Shown piece after piece: positions 1 through 10,940 of a stretch of 64,000 nucleotides of DNA. The stretch covers positions 126,908,393 through 126,972,392 of the forward strand of contig CM035806.1 of NCBI GenBank assembly GCA_020466095.1. The letters run 5' to 3'. The number at the start of each line of letters is the position of its first letter. The stretch's first letter is position 1. The DNA comes from Chlorops oryzae. Lineage: Eukaryota; Arthropoda; Insecta; Diptera; Chloropidae. Below the pieces are notes generated by a model that worked only from the letters and a program-made list of their open reading frames with translations, made no database searches and had not been told where the DNA came from. The position numbers were made by a program, and so were the translations under genes.

Positions 1-1904
1 GCTTTTGAAAAAGCCTCGAAAACAAATACGCGGTTATTCTACCCCCTTGACCCCCCCGAGATCTAATTTTCCCAAAGAAATGTTCTAAGCCGTCCTGGTT
101 AAGTTTTCTAGTAAAAACATATGGAAACCCAAACTTATTCAAATATTCCGACAAAAGTAAAAGGCTATTTATGTTCAAAATCCACCCATCTATATAAGAA
201 AAAGTATTTTTAATATCTGAGCCATTTGCACTATGAATCTTCATGGAATTGAGTAATTGTCTTGCGCTAAGCAAGAAATCTTTCTGTTGAACGGACCCAC
301 AAAACGCCTTTTTAAAAGTTGTGATGCAATTTGAAGCTCTACTATTAAAAATGTCAATATTATTTATAAATAAAACAAATGACGCTGTGTTGGGAAGCGT
401 ACGAGCTTGTGAGCTTTCTAAAGTTCCTGAGCTATATAAAGTATTTAGCCCTGCCGCTACTGTATTGCTAAAAATTTGACTAGCTAAACAGACTTTCATT
501 TTTTGAAAATTGTTGGGCCTAATATGTTCTAACTTAAGCTTAGGAGCACAACGAACTACAAGTTGGGAATCAATATTAAAAAAAGTAACTATGTCAATCC
601 AGCTGACATCCGCGGAATCGAAGTTTATAATGTTTTTCCTATTCTGAAAACAATTCCTAGTACTTTTCAGTAAATGTGGTGCGTCAAAGAAGAAGAAAAT
701 TTTTGAAGAACCTACATTAAAAAAAGGACGATGTATTGAAACTCCTAAATTTTAAGCTAGGCCCACAAAATTTTTGCCTTGGTCACATACAAAATGACAA
801 GGCACTAAACCTATTTCTTCAAGGTGTCCTACGGCTTCTAGTACATAGTTTTCTAAAACATTGCTTTTACAAGGCCCACTAGTAAAAAAATACGCAAATG
901 GCTGTCGCCAAAATTCCCCACCTATGCTTTGCACCATAAAAGTTAATACACTAACATCATGTTTGCTGTTCTATTTTCATCGCCGAAATCCTCCAAACCA
1001 ACTATTTTGTCGAGCGTTATATCGAAGACAAGGAATTTTTTCAGTGACATTTCATCACATGAAATTGAAACAAATTTTTGCTCTGACGTTAGGATTTTTA
1101 CGCGGAATTCTAAGGCTTTCAAAGAAGTTGAATTAAAACCTGGATCTTTTGGCCAATCTGAAACGTATCGACGAAGAACACGCTCAGAAGGCAAATGAAA
1201 TTTTTCTTTCAAGTACCGATATGCGGACGGGGACAAGAAAAATATTCCTAATGCTAAATTTTTCACGTCGGTACCATACCTTAATCCCTGGGGCACAACA
1301 CCTACATTCTTTAAACTGTTACGAACAATAACAGCTTCTTCTTGCGATAATTTTTTACAAATGTTGATTTAAAAATCGTTCTCGGACCACGAATTCACTT
1401 TCTCTATTTCCAAAACCTTTTCCTTTAAAGACCTATTTTCTAGCTTCAATCTTTTACAATTCCTATTCGCTAATTCTAGCCCTCGCTTTAATTCGCGTAT
1501 TGTTTCGCTATCTTTTGTTCCCTGATCTGCTTCCACGTCATTCCTATCTTTTCGAATGAGATTCTTTTGAATCAAGCTAATATTGTCACTTTGGGTAAAT
1601 TTTGATCTGGAACCGCCGACCTCTTTAACTGCTTCCCGCTCCTCATTTCTTCCGAAAAGTGGCACTCGCAGGCGAACACATTTCTTGGAATTGACGTCGA
1701 TGAAACTCCTAAGGCTGCTATCCAAGTTTGTCTCCTATCAAAATAACAGAAGGCAAATTAACATCAACGAAAGAAAAATATGTACAAATAGTAAGAAATT
1801 TCTTTTATTATTTCTTACCTTTCGCCATCGGTAACGTCGTTAGGAAATCCGTATAGATGCTTCGGGGACTTGCAGTCCAGAATACACCTCTTCGCCTTTG
1901 GCAT
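1..1904 (-). pseudogene. P-element-like THAP transposase, partial at window edge
   Basis: Read on the minus strand, this is a transposase of the P-element superfamily, which would cut and join its own element in the nucleus. Exon 1 (1819-1904) starts MPKAKRCILDC. A GT..AG intron (1735-1818) joins it in frame to exon 2, where QTWIAAL and CECHF complete a C2CH THAP zinc finger, followed by LKRSAVPDQNLP as usual after THAP domains. A charged coiled-coil stretch (about 1369-1590) precedes the P-type core (motifs CDEMSLKK near 1060, GGEFWRQPFAYF near 900, CDQGKNFVG near 760). It is broken by a frame change after the THAP domain, stops near 1370 and 752, a frame change near 960 and a 7-G tract near 55. 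A second copy lies at 43441-45505 in opposite orientation. The C-terminus runs off the window. Family assignment is firm; the exact exon structure after the THAP domain is inference. Confidence 0.85.
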
Positions 1905-2964
1905 CTTTCTCCTTTCTTCTGTTAATAAAAGAATAAAAAACTCCAACTATATTAGATTTTTTGTTTAATTTTAATTTCGCTTAAAAGCTATCGAGCTGAA
2001 ACGCGTATTCACAAAATTCAGTTTTCCAAGAAAATTTAAAAAAAAAAACCGAAAACTGTTTTAGTGATGTCGCCCTTCTACAATTCATTTTTTGTTCAGT
2101 CCATAGAACAATAAACCGAGTACTTACAAATATTGTAACGAAAAACCGCAAACACAGCATATATTTCAAACAAAAAAATGTGATTTAAATCGTATCGTAT
2201 TTATAAAAACATATAATTTCTGTGGAAATGAAATTGTATATTCTTTTCCTGAAAAATAAAACATTTTCGATCATTTCTAAACTATGGTTATGAAATACTT
2301 ACTTCGCCACTTCATTTTAGTTACTTTATCACTAAAAATTTCGCATCAGCTGTTCTGTGTTGAAATCAAACATTGTTCCGAATCGGTCGTATTCGACGCA
2401 TGAGTACTCTGCTTTAGCGTTGATGAAGAATATGAGGAAATTTTAACGTAAACATTAGTAATATTATATAAAAACCATATTTGAGTGCAAAATAAAATGA
2501 GTTCTTACAGAAAACCTTTGAGAAACATTCAAATAGATATAAGTCATAACAAACATTTTAGGGCATGTTACAAGATTTTGACATATTTGTTAGACCGGAC
2601 CCGGAATTTCTCGGGGGCGTGCTACGTTTTTGATTTTTCCATAAGAATGCATGCAAAGGGGGCCTACTTCAATTCACCACACACATTTTTTGCCAAGTGC
2701 CAGATATAGTAATATATGGTTGCTACAATAAGCATGTAGATTTAATGTTACGCTAGTACAAAGGTGAAATGTGTAGACTCCTCGTTACATGGTCAATAAA
2801 GATTTATTACACCTCGGGTCAGTACAGTTTTCCTACCACCACCGCCTGGAAATACTGCTGACATTTGAACTAGTTTTCTTGTCTCTATTGATTACAGTAT
2901 AGACTTTGGGGCACATGTTGGCAGCCTTCTTGCAGGGAAGCTAGTTTTGTGTGTGTTTTTTTTT
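1905..2964. other. Noncoding stretch upstream of the P-like copy
   Basis: AT-rich sequence with no ORF I can assign. It should contain the 5' end of the P-like element, but I could not pick out its terminal repeat because the other end lies outside the window. Nothing else is supported here. Confidence 0.4.
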
Positions 2965-3112
2965 AATTTTACCGGTAACACAGCTATAAGGGTATCGGTA
3001 ACGGTAAAGGTAGCTAAGTATTTATATCGGTAACGGTAAGGGTAAGGGTAATCAAAACGAATCGGTATTTAAGGGGTAACGGTAACGGTAAGGGTAACGG
3101 TTTCATTCCCTG
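2965..3112. repeat. GGTAAC/GGTAAG hexamer-rich tract
   Basis: About 150 bp made largely of degenerate GGTAAC, GGTAAG and GGTAAA units ending in TTTCATTCCCTG, just before the hAT transposase reading frame. Such subterminal hexamers next to a ..CCCTG end are usual for hAT transposons, where they bind transposase. I found no matching left terminal repeat or target duplication, so it is only a candidate element end. Confidence 0.5.
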
Positions 3113-3118
3113 GTAGAA

Positions 3119-4821
3119 ATGAATTGGAATACTGAATGGGAAAGCAATTTTTTGTTTTACTTGAATCATTTTTATGAACCTCAATGCATGATTTGCCTTA
3201 AGGTATTAAAAACTATGCGAAAATTAAATTTAAAACGGCACTATGAAACCCATCACGGCGAATACAAAAATTACAAAAACAACGCGCGCACATAGCTGGT
3301 GTGTACACTCAAGAAAAAAATGTTAGAGCAAAATAGCACACCTTGGAAGGAATATTGTTTTTCGCCAAAACGTATAGCTAAGGAACATCCAGATCTGGAA
3401 AAAGCCTCTTATGTTAAAGCGTTAGCCTTAGCAAAGCAATGTCGTCCATTTACTGATGGAATGTTTTTTAAAGACCTAATTCAATCAGTTCTTCAATGCT
3501 TCGGCGAAAAAGGGAAATCTTTAATAAACATTGTGGGCGATATTAGTGTTTCGCGGACGACAATAGCCCGACGAACAGAAGTTGTGGGTAAATTTATTAA
3601 ATCGAAACTTAAAGAAAAACTGTTGTGCTGCGAATATTTTTCTTTGAGTTTGGATCAAAGCAATGACATCACTGACACGAGTCAATTAGTAATATGCATC
3701 AAAACTATTGATATAAATTTTAATGTTGAAGAAAATTTATTTTCTTTGATAGGACTTCATAGTAATGCATCTGGGAAAGCAATTTATGAAGAAGTAAAAG
3801 AATCGGTGTTAAGTTTTGTCAAAATTGATCAACTTCCCACCATACATTGCCTTATACATCAACAAGCTCTTTTTGCTAAAACTTTAAACGTAGTAGATGC
3901 TGTTGCAAAGTTCACAAGAATAATAAATAATATAAGAGGTGGTAAGAATGCTTTGACGCACAGACAGTTGAAACTATTTTTGAAAGAAGTTGATGCTGAG
4001 CATGGTGATCTATTCATGCATACTCATGTTAGATGGCTGAGTTGCGGTAAAAGCCTAGAAAGGCTCTTTGAACTAAGAAATGAAATAATCGGTTTTTTTA
4101 AAACCTGCCCAAAAGAAAGCGCTGCAGATATCACGCAAATTCTATGTGACAAGACTTATATGATAAATTTAGCATTCGTTTGCGATGTTACCAAATACAT
4201 TAATCAATTAAATTTTTCCATGCAAGGTAAAAATAAGCACATAATGGATCTTTTTCTTTCGATCAAAGAGTTTAAGCGAAAAATAAATATTCTTCAACTT
4301 CAATTTCAGCAAAAAGACTTTTCTGGCCGAAAACGGGAGAAGTTTTCAAAGAGTTCCCAGATTCAAAAGTTGATCAGTTTGATGAAGTGTTCCATGCGCC
4401 TTTAGAAAGCATAAATAGTCATTTCGAAGATCTGAACAACCTGACTCCACAAATAAATTTTCTCCTAGACCCAAGAAAGTGTGAAATTTCTAAACTTGAT
4501 CCCTGTATTCAAATAGAGGCAACAAAAATGTGTGACTATTTGTCCCTTCCTATAGAAAATGGAAAATATTTTTGGAAAAATATCGATGCAACAAAGTACC
4601 CTTTTTCAAGAAAATGTGCGCTTAAACATTGGTCTATGTTTGGAACTACATACGATTGCGAAAGCTCATTTTCTATCATGAAAATTATCAAGTGTGACAA
4701 GAGATCTTCTTTAACTGATGGACATCTTGAAAGTTTACTTCTTATTAAATATTACAAAGATGAAATAGATATTGACGAAATATTACACATAAATCACAAT
4801 GAAATAGACACTGAATCATAA
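3119..4821 (+). pseudogene. hAT-superfamily transposase with BED zinc finger, degenerate
   Basis: The frame from the ATG at 3119 encodes a BED-type finger (CMICLKVLK...KRHYETHH), hits an in-frame TAG at 3293, then continues in the same frame to about 4390 through a typical hAT core (motifs SLSLDQSNDITDT near 3655, HTHVRWLSCGKSLERLF near 4025). A frame change at about 4385-4405 leads into the C-terminal dimerisation region (4387-4821, KCALKHWSMFGTTYDCESSFS). The organisation resembles the GTF2IRD2/ZBED5 type of hAT transposase. With one stop and one frameshift it cannot make full-length protein as it stands. Flanking terminal repeats were not found. Family call is firm; subfamily is inference. 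Confidence 0.85.
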
Positions 4822-4989
4822 AAAAATGTGTATTGTTAACATGCTTGCCACTCGTATAATAACTACAAACAACCAACATTTTGTTTTGTGTGTAAAGTCT
4901 GAGTTTTCACAATACATACACAAAAATAACAAAGGTTTTTGGTTGCTTGTATGTGTAGCTCTGCCGACTGTGTGCAGGTCTGCTTTAGA

Positions 4990-5175
4990 CATGTTCAAAT
5001 ACCAAATTTCATCAAGATATCTTGAAAAACTCAGATTTTAGAGCAATTTTTGTGATTATCGTAACAGACCCTAGTACTGGAGATACCCCTAAAAATGGTC
5101 GGATAGGGTCCATTCTCGAATTTGTCCTTACTCATGTCCCCGTAAGCACTCATACCAGATTTCGAGTCGGTTTCT
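4990..5175 (-). repeat. Fragment of HINE (mini-me/DINE-1-like) element
   Basis: The reverse complement of this stretch matches the HINE at 46243-47100 (the part around 46440-46610): shared runs include CAGTACTAGGGTCTGTTACG and the preceding ACCATTTTTAGGGGTA. It is an internal fragment without either terminus. The short reading frames across it are chance. Confidence 0.7.
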
Positions 5176-5536
5176 CAAAAACCGCAGCTAATGACAAAAA
5201 TTGTTGTTAACATGACTAATGTTTGCCTACTCTGTTAATTAACATTTACACATTCGAAGAGATTTGATGGCAAATGACATTAAAATTCGTTGAAAACGAC
5301 TGTTCACATTTTAAAACGATTTAATGATGAAGATTTTCCGTTAATTTTCTTTATTCAACTCCGTACCAAGGGATTGAACAAAACGCTTTGGCGGTTTATG
5401 CAGGTTTTAGTTTTCGGTTGGTGATATTGTACACACATTTTCTGGCAGCCCTCGTTAAGGTATATTTTATGCATTATGCAGGGATGGCTACTCTTTTTTG
5501 TGCGAAACGTGATATTGAAGCTTTGAATATTTTGAA

Positions 5537-6342
5537 ATGACTGAAAACAAGAGAGATCTTTGGTCCGACCGCGAAGTAAAGGATATGCTGGCAGTAATAA
5601 AAGAAAGGCATATCCTGAAACTATTAGACAGCAAAACAAAACGTAACAAAACTATTTTCGAAGAAATAGCCAATGAAATGTCAGCAAAAGGCTCAAAGAG
5701 AAGTGGGGTTCAAATACGAAGAAAGTTTAAGGCTCTAAAATTAGATCATTACAAAATAAAACGAAACAATCATACAAGTGGCGCCAAACGACAGACGAGT
5801 GAACATTTTTCCTTGCTCGATGAAATATTAAGTCACCGTCCTTCGGTCACTGCAATTGGGTTCGATACTTCGTCTCAGGAAGAATATTTGAGTGAAGAAC
5901 TAGTGCATTCCGACGCAGAGGAAACTAAGGCTGTAAATAACGAATCGATGCCTTCAGAGATGGATGCATCGGGAAAATCTAACATACCAACCTTTAAGCG
6001 CTCAAGTAAGGACATAAAATATCCTTATCTGCATTTGTTTTTAAAATTTTCTTTTATTTAGAAAAACTAAGTTACCAAAAAGCCGTTGAAAATTTTACAA
6101 AGGACTGGAAGCAATCACAAACCGATTTGATTGAGTACATGAAAACGCAGGACGATAAATTTTTGGATAGTCAAGAAGAAATAGTCAAGAAGAAGCGTGA
6201 AGAGACCGAAAAAGTTTTGGAGCGAGTTCGTCAAGAAACAAATAAGATGCTTTATAGTTTTATAGAAGCTATGAAAGCATTACCAACCGTTGTGCCAGTA
6301 TTTTATCAACCATCTCAAAGCAACCAATCATCGCATTCTTAA
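5537..6342 (+). CDS. Myb/SANT-like DNA-binding protein of PIF/Harbinger element 1
   Basis: This is the accessory gene of a PIF/Harbinger element; in the family it binds element DNA and helps bring the transposase to it. Exon 1 is 5537-6005, a 56-bp GTAAGG..TTTAG intron spans 6006-6061, and exon 2 is 6062-6342; the splice keeps frame and gives 249 residues. The N-terminus has the trihelix/Myb pattern (LWSDREVKDMLAVIKER, then IFEEIANEMSAKG and VQIRRKFKALKLDHYK). The middle is acidic and serine-rich, and the C-terminus is a charged coiled coil. No lesion is visible, unlike in the partner transposase. Splicing is predicted from sequence only. Confidence 0.8.
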
Positions 6343-6466
6343 ACGGAAAAACAACAACAATATCAAATGAAGTACACTAAATTGTCTAATATACCTTTAT
6401 ACAATATAGCTTTTATTGATATGGAATTTCAAATTTTTGTTTTATTAAAAGAGACGTTAAAATGCA

Positions 6467-7760
6467 CTAGATATGCGATTTTCTCAATGGAAATGATTTA
6501 GCAAGGAAAGCTTTTAAATGATTTCTCAATGTTTTAGGATCAACATTGCTTTCTGGTATTATTTCAAACGATACATTATGTCGAGGCTGTTGGAACTGAA
6601 TTTCACTCGCTGGGACTTGCGACCACGACTCAAAAAAGGCGTCCTTCTGCTTCTCAACGAAGTAATGCAAAATAGCGCAAGCTAGCACAATTGACGGAAC
6701 AAATTCCGGATTAACATCAATCCTCTTTAAAAGGCATCTGCACCTGCCTTTAAGTCTTCCAAACGCGTTCTCCACAACGATACGACCAGAACTCAAATAG
6801 CAATTGAAAGATTCTTCTTCAGAGGTTGGGCTGCCTGTATAAGGTTTTATTAGCCATGGTAATAACGGATAGGCCGGATCTCTAACCAACATGAATGTAG
6901 TTTCGACACCATCGATTGCGATTGTATGCTTTGGCATTATTTGTGAAGAGTTTTTGAAAAGCCCTTGACTCCTTAAAAACGGTAGCATCGTGGGGTACTT
7001 CCAAGAAGTTTAACACTGACGTCACGAAATCTGAGAAACCTTCAGTCAGCAGATTGCGTAATTCACTGTATTCATTGGTTACTTACAGGTATTTATCATC
7101 TACCACTGCCTGCATTACAATAGAAGCCCATCCTTTTCGATTTATAAAATCTAAATATCCTTTGCTAGGAGGTAGGATGGGAATATGCATTCCTGAAAGT
7201 CAGAAAACCAATTTTAACTAAGGTCTGGTGTAGAATTTGTATTTACTGCATTTGTTATCATCTATTGCTCCTATGATGTTCGGAACTTTGCACCTCTTTT
7301 CGAATTCTTTGGAAATAAGAATGGCCTTGGGAACTGTAAAAATTCGCGTTGAAGCTGAAGTATGGCGTTTTATAATTCGATGGAAGTATTTATGTACAGT
7401 GCTTTTGTTTACTCCAAATACGTCACCAACAACTCTGTACTCGCAAGAAGAAGCTAGCTTGTACAGGCAAATTCCAACCTGGACTTTGATTGGTACAGGC
7501 TGTGTCAAAAAAATCTCGGCAGTTTCCAGAAACGGCTCCAATTTTTTGCACAAAATTTCAAACGACTTCGTGCTCATGCGGAATGATTCGAAAAAAAGAT
7601 TCGCATTTTCTGGTTGCTGCAGTGTCCACCAATAGTTTTCAAAACGCGGGCGTCTATGCAAGTTATGTATTCGCAGTTTATTCGTTAACACAAAGTGTAA
7701 TGGTACCTCAAGCTGGGAAACGCACATTCGCCTGAAAGCTGTTCTTCTTTGAGGTGCCAT
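6467..7760 (-). pseudogene. PIF/Harbinger DDE transposase (copy A)
   Basis: A nuclease of the DDE_Tnp_4 family. Predicted exons on the minus strand are 7760-7247, 7192-7087 and 7030-6467, with introns of 54 and 56 bp; the total would be 393 residues if two extra bases are ignored. The catalytic positions are visible: D in GAID (near 7255), D in STHDATVF (exon 3) and E in VVENAFGRLKGR (near 6770). A helix-turn-helix-like region (VVGDVFGVNKSTVHKYFHRI) lies upstream. Two single-base insertions near 6966 and 6992 break exon 3; copy B lacks them. The first intron needs the donor at 7246; the position expected from other PIF genes carries AT instead of GT. Role and family are firm. Confidence 0.85.
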
Positions 7761-8640
7761 TTTCCTAAGAATCTTTTCATGAGAAAATAACAGCGACCGG
7801 AAAAGCGTCTGTCTTTTTTTTGCTTAAAAAATATAGAATCAAAATAAAAAGGCGACTTTTCTCTTCAAATGACATCTTCTCGTACGATTGCGAAGAAGAA
7901 GATAAATAATTAACAGCTGTTTTCAAATCGCTTTTGAAAGCGTTGCGAATCAGATCACTTAAATATTGCGCGTATTAACGCGCTCGAAAAACCGTCTTGG
8001 TCTGATGCGGTTTCACTCATTCCGCTGTATAAACGTGGTATGTGAGTCACTATGTATGCGTTTTTCAAGCGATGTTTATTTACTTCGTTTATTGTTTTGT
8101 ACGCATTCCGAGCATTAGGCTCACTTATTGAATGACGACGTGTGCGTAAGGAGCTTTCGCTTGGCATACGAACGTTTGTAAGTACGTTCGTCGACTTTGA
8201 AGCTGAGCTTTGAAAAGCACCAGCTTCAAAGCTTGTATTGGTTCGTGTCTAGGCTTCTTATGTCTGGCGTTTGTGGAAAAGAAAAGAAGAAGAAAAAGCT
8301 ATAAGCTTGAAGTAAAAGGGAATGAAGAATTAAATGACGGATCAACAAGGCAAAAACAAAGCGCTTGGCGATCGAGTTTTAATTGTAAAATATAATAATA
8401 CTTTCTTTGAGAGCTGGCGGCGTCAAACTTGGATCGACGATTGATTGCATAGCAAGCGATCTGGAGCAAGCAGTTATTTATTAAGAATTCCAGAGCGTGC
8501 TACGGTAGGACATCGAATGTTAGAGATGGGAGAATCTGCAGTTATTGTTAAATCGGATTGGACAAATTAATATATGAAGGTTGGAGAGAAAATGCCTCGG
8601 AACATCTATGACTTAAAAGTATTTAGACAAGCTTAGTCGG
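7761..8640. other. Noncoding stretch, part of duplicated unit
   Basis: No gene recognised. It contains a short stem-loop (8195-8205 pairing with 8221-8231, CTTTGAAGCTG) and is repeated with few changes at 18580-19450. The predicted small ORFs resemble nothing I know. Confidence 0.4.
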
Positions 8641-8767
8641 AAATGGTATTTAATACCCGTCTGCATAAGGATACCCTTTCGCCTCTCAGTGCGTTGAAAT
8701 CAAATTCATTAAAAAAACGCTATTCATCAAATCGGAGCGTATCCTTTTTACGTTTTTTTTTTCCTCG

Positions 8768-9232
8768 ATGGAACAACTCCAAATTTATAATGCATATTGT
8801 CAAGCGCATCCCAATGACCACACGCTAATTGTTGATGCTACCGGGGAGAGCAAATTAGAAAAATTAACCGCCCATATAGTTCTGTGTCGGGAAGCATATT
8901 TCTCTATGCATGTGTTATCAACACGGGAACTACACAAACCGGTTTTACCAAATGATTTCAGAACGTCATCATGCGATACACATTTCCAATTGGCTCCGAA
9001 ACTGGAAAATGTTGGTAGCACGTCCATCAAAAAAGTTTGTATGTGATGACAGCAAAGCTTTGCTAATTGGAATCATTACTGCATTCACCACATATAATGC
9101 GATAACCGAATACGTGAAATGGCTGTTTCAGAAATGAAAAAAATTCCGTGTTATGTGAGAATAGACAATGCCCATTTTATAATTAAATATGCGAAATTTT
9201 TAAAACACGTGCAGCCGTTTGTGCTGGGTTAA
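8768..9232 (+). pseudogene. MULE-like transposase fragment, copy A
   Basis: Three shifted frames together read as a nuclease-like domain: a start MEQLQIYNAYCQAHPND, an acidic VDATG motif, then HISNWLRNWKMLVARPSKKFVCDDSKALL and, in another frame, KKIPCYVRIDNAHFI. This spacing of D residues and the WL..W and VCD.S.AL patterns recalls MULE-type transposase domains found in many insect genomes. Extra bases relative to copy B (near 8845 and 8857) and a frame change near 9115 break it. Only the central domain is present. The MULE assignment is my inference from motif pattern. Confidence 0.5.
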
Positions 9233-10034
9233 ACGATGCAACGAATGCACGAGAACTAGAGAAAATATCGCAGTGTGAAAGAATAGAGGAGATGAGAGGG
9301 TTTTTTTTTTGTCTTTTTGTTGTTAAGCTGAGCTTATTGCTGAATCCCCAAAACCGCGTGATGCACGCATGCAGGCTACCCGAATACAGAAAACATAAGA
9401 GGGCAGTCAGTTTTCACGTGAGGAGAGAGAAGGATCGTTTAAAAGCGACTTCTCGGCAAAAAAACCTTGCCTTTAAATAAATCAAAAGTTGTCATTTTAA
9501 AATAACCTTTTGAGCTAGTTTGTCGAGAAGCTCGGTTATTAATTCTTCCAAAAATAAAAAGGAAAACTTCGTGGATTAAATTGACGGGCAAACGAGCAAA
9601 AAGGCCAAACTGTCTTCCAGTTAAAGTGATAGCCATACACGTGGCGCAGACCACAATACGGAACCTCGTGATTATTCTCATCCCAGAATGTAGAGCCCAT
9701 CGCTTCAATCAACAAAGATTTAAAACTCCAATCGAGGATTTCTCCACGCGCTCTACGTGGCGGTCAGTCTTTGCGACTTCCTCCGAATGTTCCTGAGAGT
9801 ACCAACTGGAATCTATTGGTAAGAAGAAGACTCGCCCTATAAGCAGAATACCAGGGAATAAAAAGGGTGAAAGGTGCTCCAGTCGTTCCCATTCAGTTTT
9901 CTTTCTATTTCGCTTCGTCCCTAAGACTTCGACATTTATTTTAAGTTAAGGAAGGGTTAAAGTGTAAGCGTTCATCCATTCCAGTAAGTAGTACAGTATA
10001 TTTTCAGAAGGCTTCAAAAAAAAAAAAAAAAAAC
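9233..10034. other. Unassigned part of duplicated unit
   Basis: About 800 bp between the MULE-like fragment and the Helentron 3' end. Reading frames of 60-100 codons exist on both strands and recur in copy B (20045-20825), but their conservation simply reflects the recent duplication. No domain recognised. Confidence 0.4.
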
Positions 10035-10090
10035 AAGTCAGAATGTTACAGTCAGGCAGGCCTGACAATATAATACCCGACACATGTTTT
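10035..10090 (-). other. Helentron 3' terminus (copy A)
   Basis: Read on minus, the Helentron ends with GTGTCGGGTATTATATTGTC, a palindrome AGGCCTGCCTG-type hairpin, then a short tail ending ACTTG directly before a T run. The same arrangement (TGTCGG.TATT.TATTGTCAGGC..GCCTGAC...ACTTG|TTTTT) ends the HINE at 46243-47100. Helentrons and HINEs are known to insert between T residues, which fits the T run here. Confidence 0.75.
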
Positions 10091-10529
10091 TTCATCATTT
10101 TAAACATATAGAAGTTACACATTAAAGTGAATTATGACAAAAATCGTTTAAAGGCCATTTAGCGTTACCCAGAATGCACCACGAGGAGGTGACCTAAATT
10201 TGCATTCCAAAAGGGTTTTTTACAAGATTAAATAAATTAAAAAACCCTAAGATAGTGAAAAGTGCAGTTGGTGTAAACAACGGGTTCTAGGAAAACGGAA
10301 TTTGTGATAAAGGTGTAAACTAATTTGGTAATTTATTTGAGGTACAAATGAAAATGACGTCGTGGTGGCTAAAAAAAGTTTCATACGTAATTGCTTCCGC
10401 ATTATTGTCCGTGTTTGTAAGAGCCCAATCTATATGCGTAATCTGTTTGGTAGTACTAGTTATGTCATCTAAAAGGTGCCTACAATTATATAAAATCATA
10501 TTCGGTGTTTCCCCAAAAATGAAACAGTC

Positions 10530-10940
10530 TCACCCTAAATGAAACTCATCTATAATCCCATCGATTGATTCGAAAAAAAGCCCAAGGTAAAATGTGTTAC
10601 TTCGGTATAAAACTAAAATTTTTATTTGATTTAATTCAAACAAAATATATTCCATAAACGACTTATCTTTGCCTATTCGCTCTTTCCTTAAAAGTACGAC
10701 AGACTGTTGAAATTCTTCACGTACGAAAACTATAATGCCTCTACTTGCACGTCTATCGCTCTCATTTGAATCGAGTCGCAAAGCATTCAAACTACAAAAA
10801 CCTGATAAATTAAAATTATCTGAAGGAACGGCCCAAGTTTTAACAAAGCAAAGAACATCACTTGTGGTCATAATTTTATCCTGAACAATATCCTCAAAAT
10901 GACAATGTAGAATCTGAACGTTAAGATAACAAATTTTCAT
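10530..10940 (-). pseudogene. Helentron C-terminal endonuclease-like domain (copy A)
   Basis: A 136-codon frame starting MKICYLNVQIL just downstream of the helicase. Its pattern (N.Q.L near the start, then SDVLCF.KTW, SRGIIVFVR) matches the N-terminal half of exonuclease-endonuclease-phosphatase nucleases as found in non-LTR retrotransposons and fused to Helentron helicases. The catalytic second half is missing, so it is truncated. This domain is what separates Helentrons from canonical insect Helitrons. Confidence 0.7.

Larger units (their letters stand above)
5537..7760. mobile_element. PIF/Harbinger element 1 (two convergent genes)
   Basis: Two convergent genes 125 bp apart, a Myb/SANT-like DNA-binding gene on plus and a DDE_Tnp_4 transposase on minus, are the hallmark of PIF/Harbinger transposons. 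Coordinates cover the genes only; I could not identify paired terminal repeats or the 3-bp target duplication in the flanks (5176-5536 and 7761-8000). The right part from 6902 on is repeated at 17724-18579. Confidence 0.8.

Noticed and set aside
2933..3112. A 180-bp MITE between CAGGGAA and TTCCCTG
   Set aside because: Only seven matching terminal bases and no target duplication on the flanks.
4826..5210. Small frames after the hAT gene
   Set aside because: They fall in a noncoding HINE fragment and its flank.
9439..9796. Overlapping frames of 71-98 codons on both strands, conserved in copy B
   Set aside because: Conservation is explained by the recent duplication; no recognisable domain on either strand.
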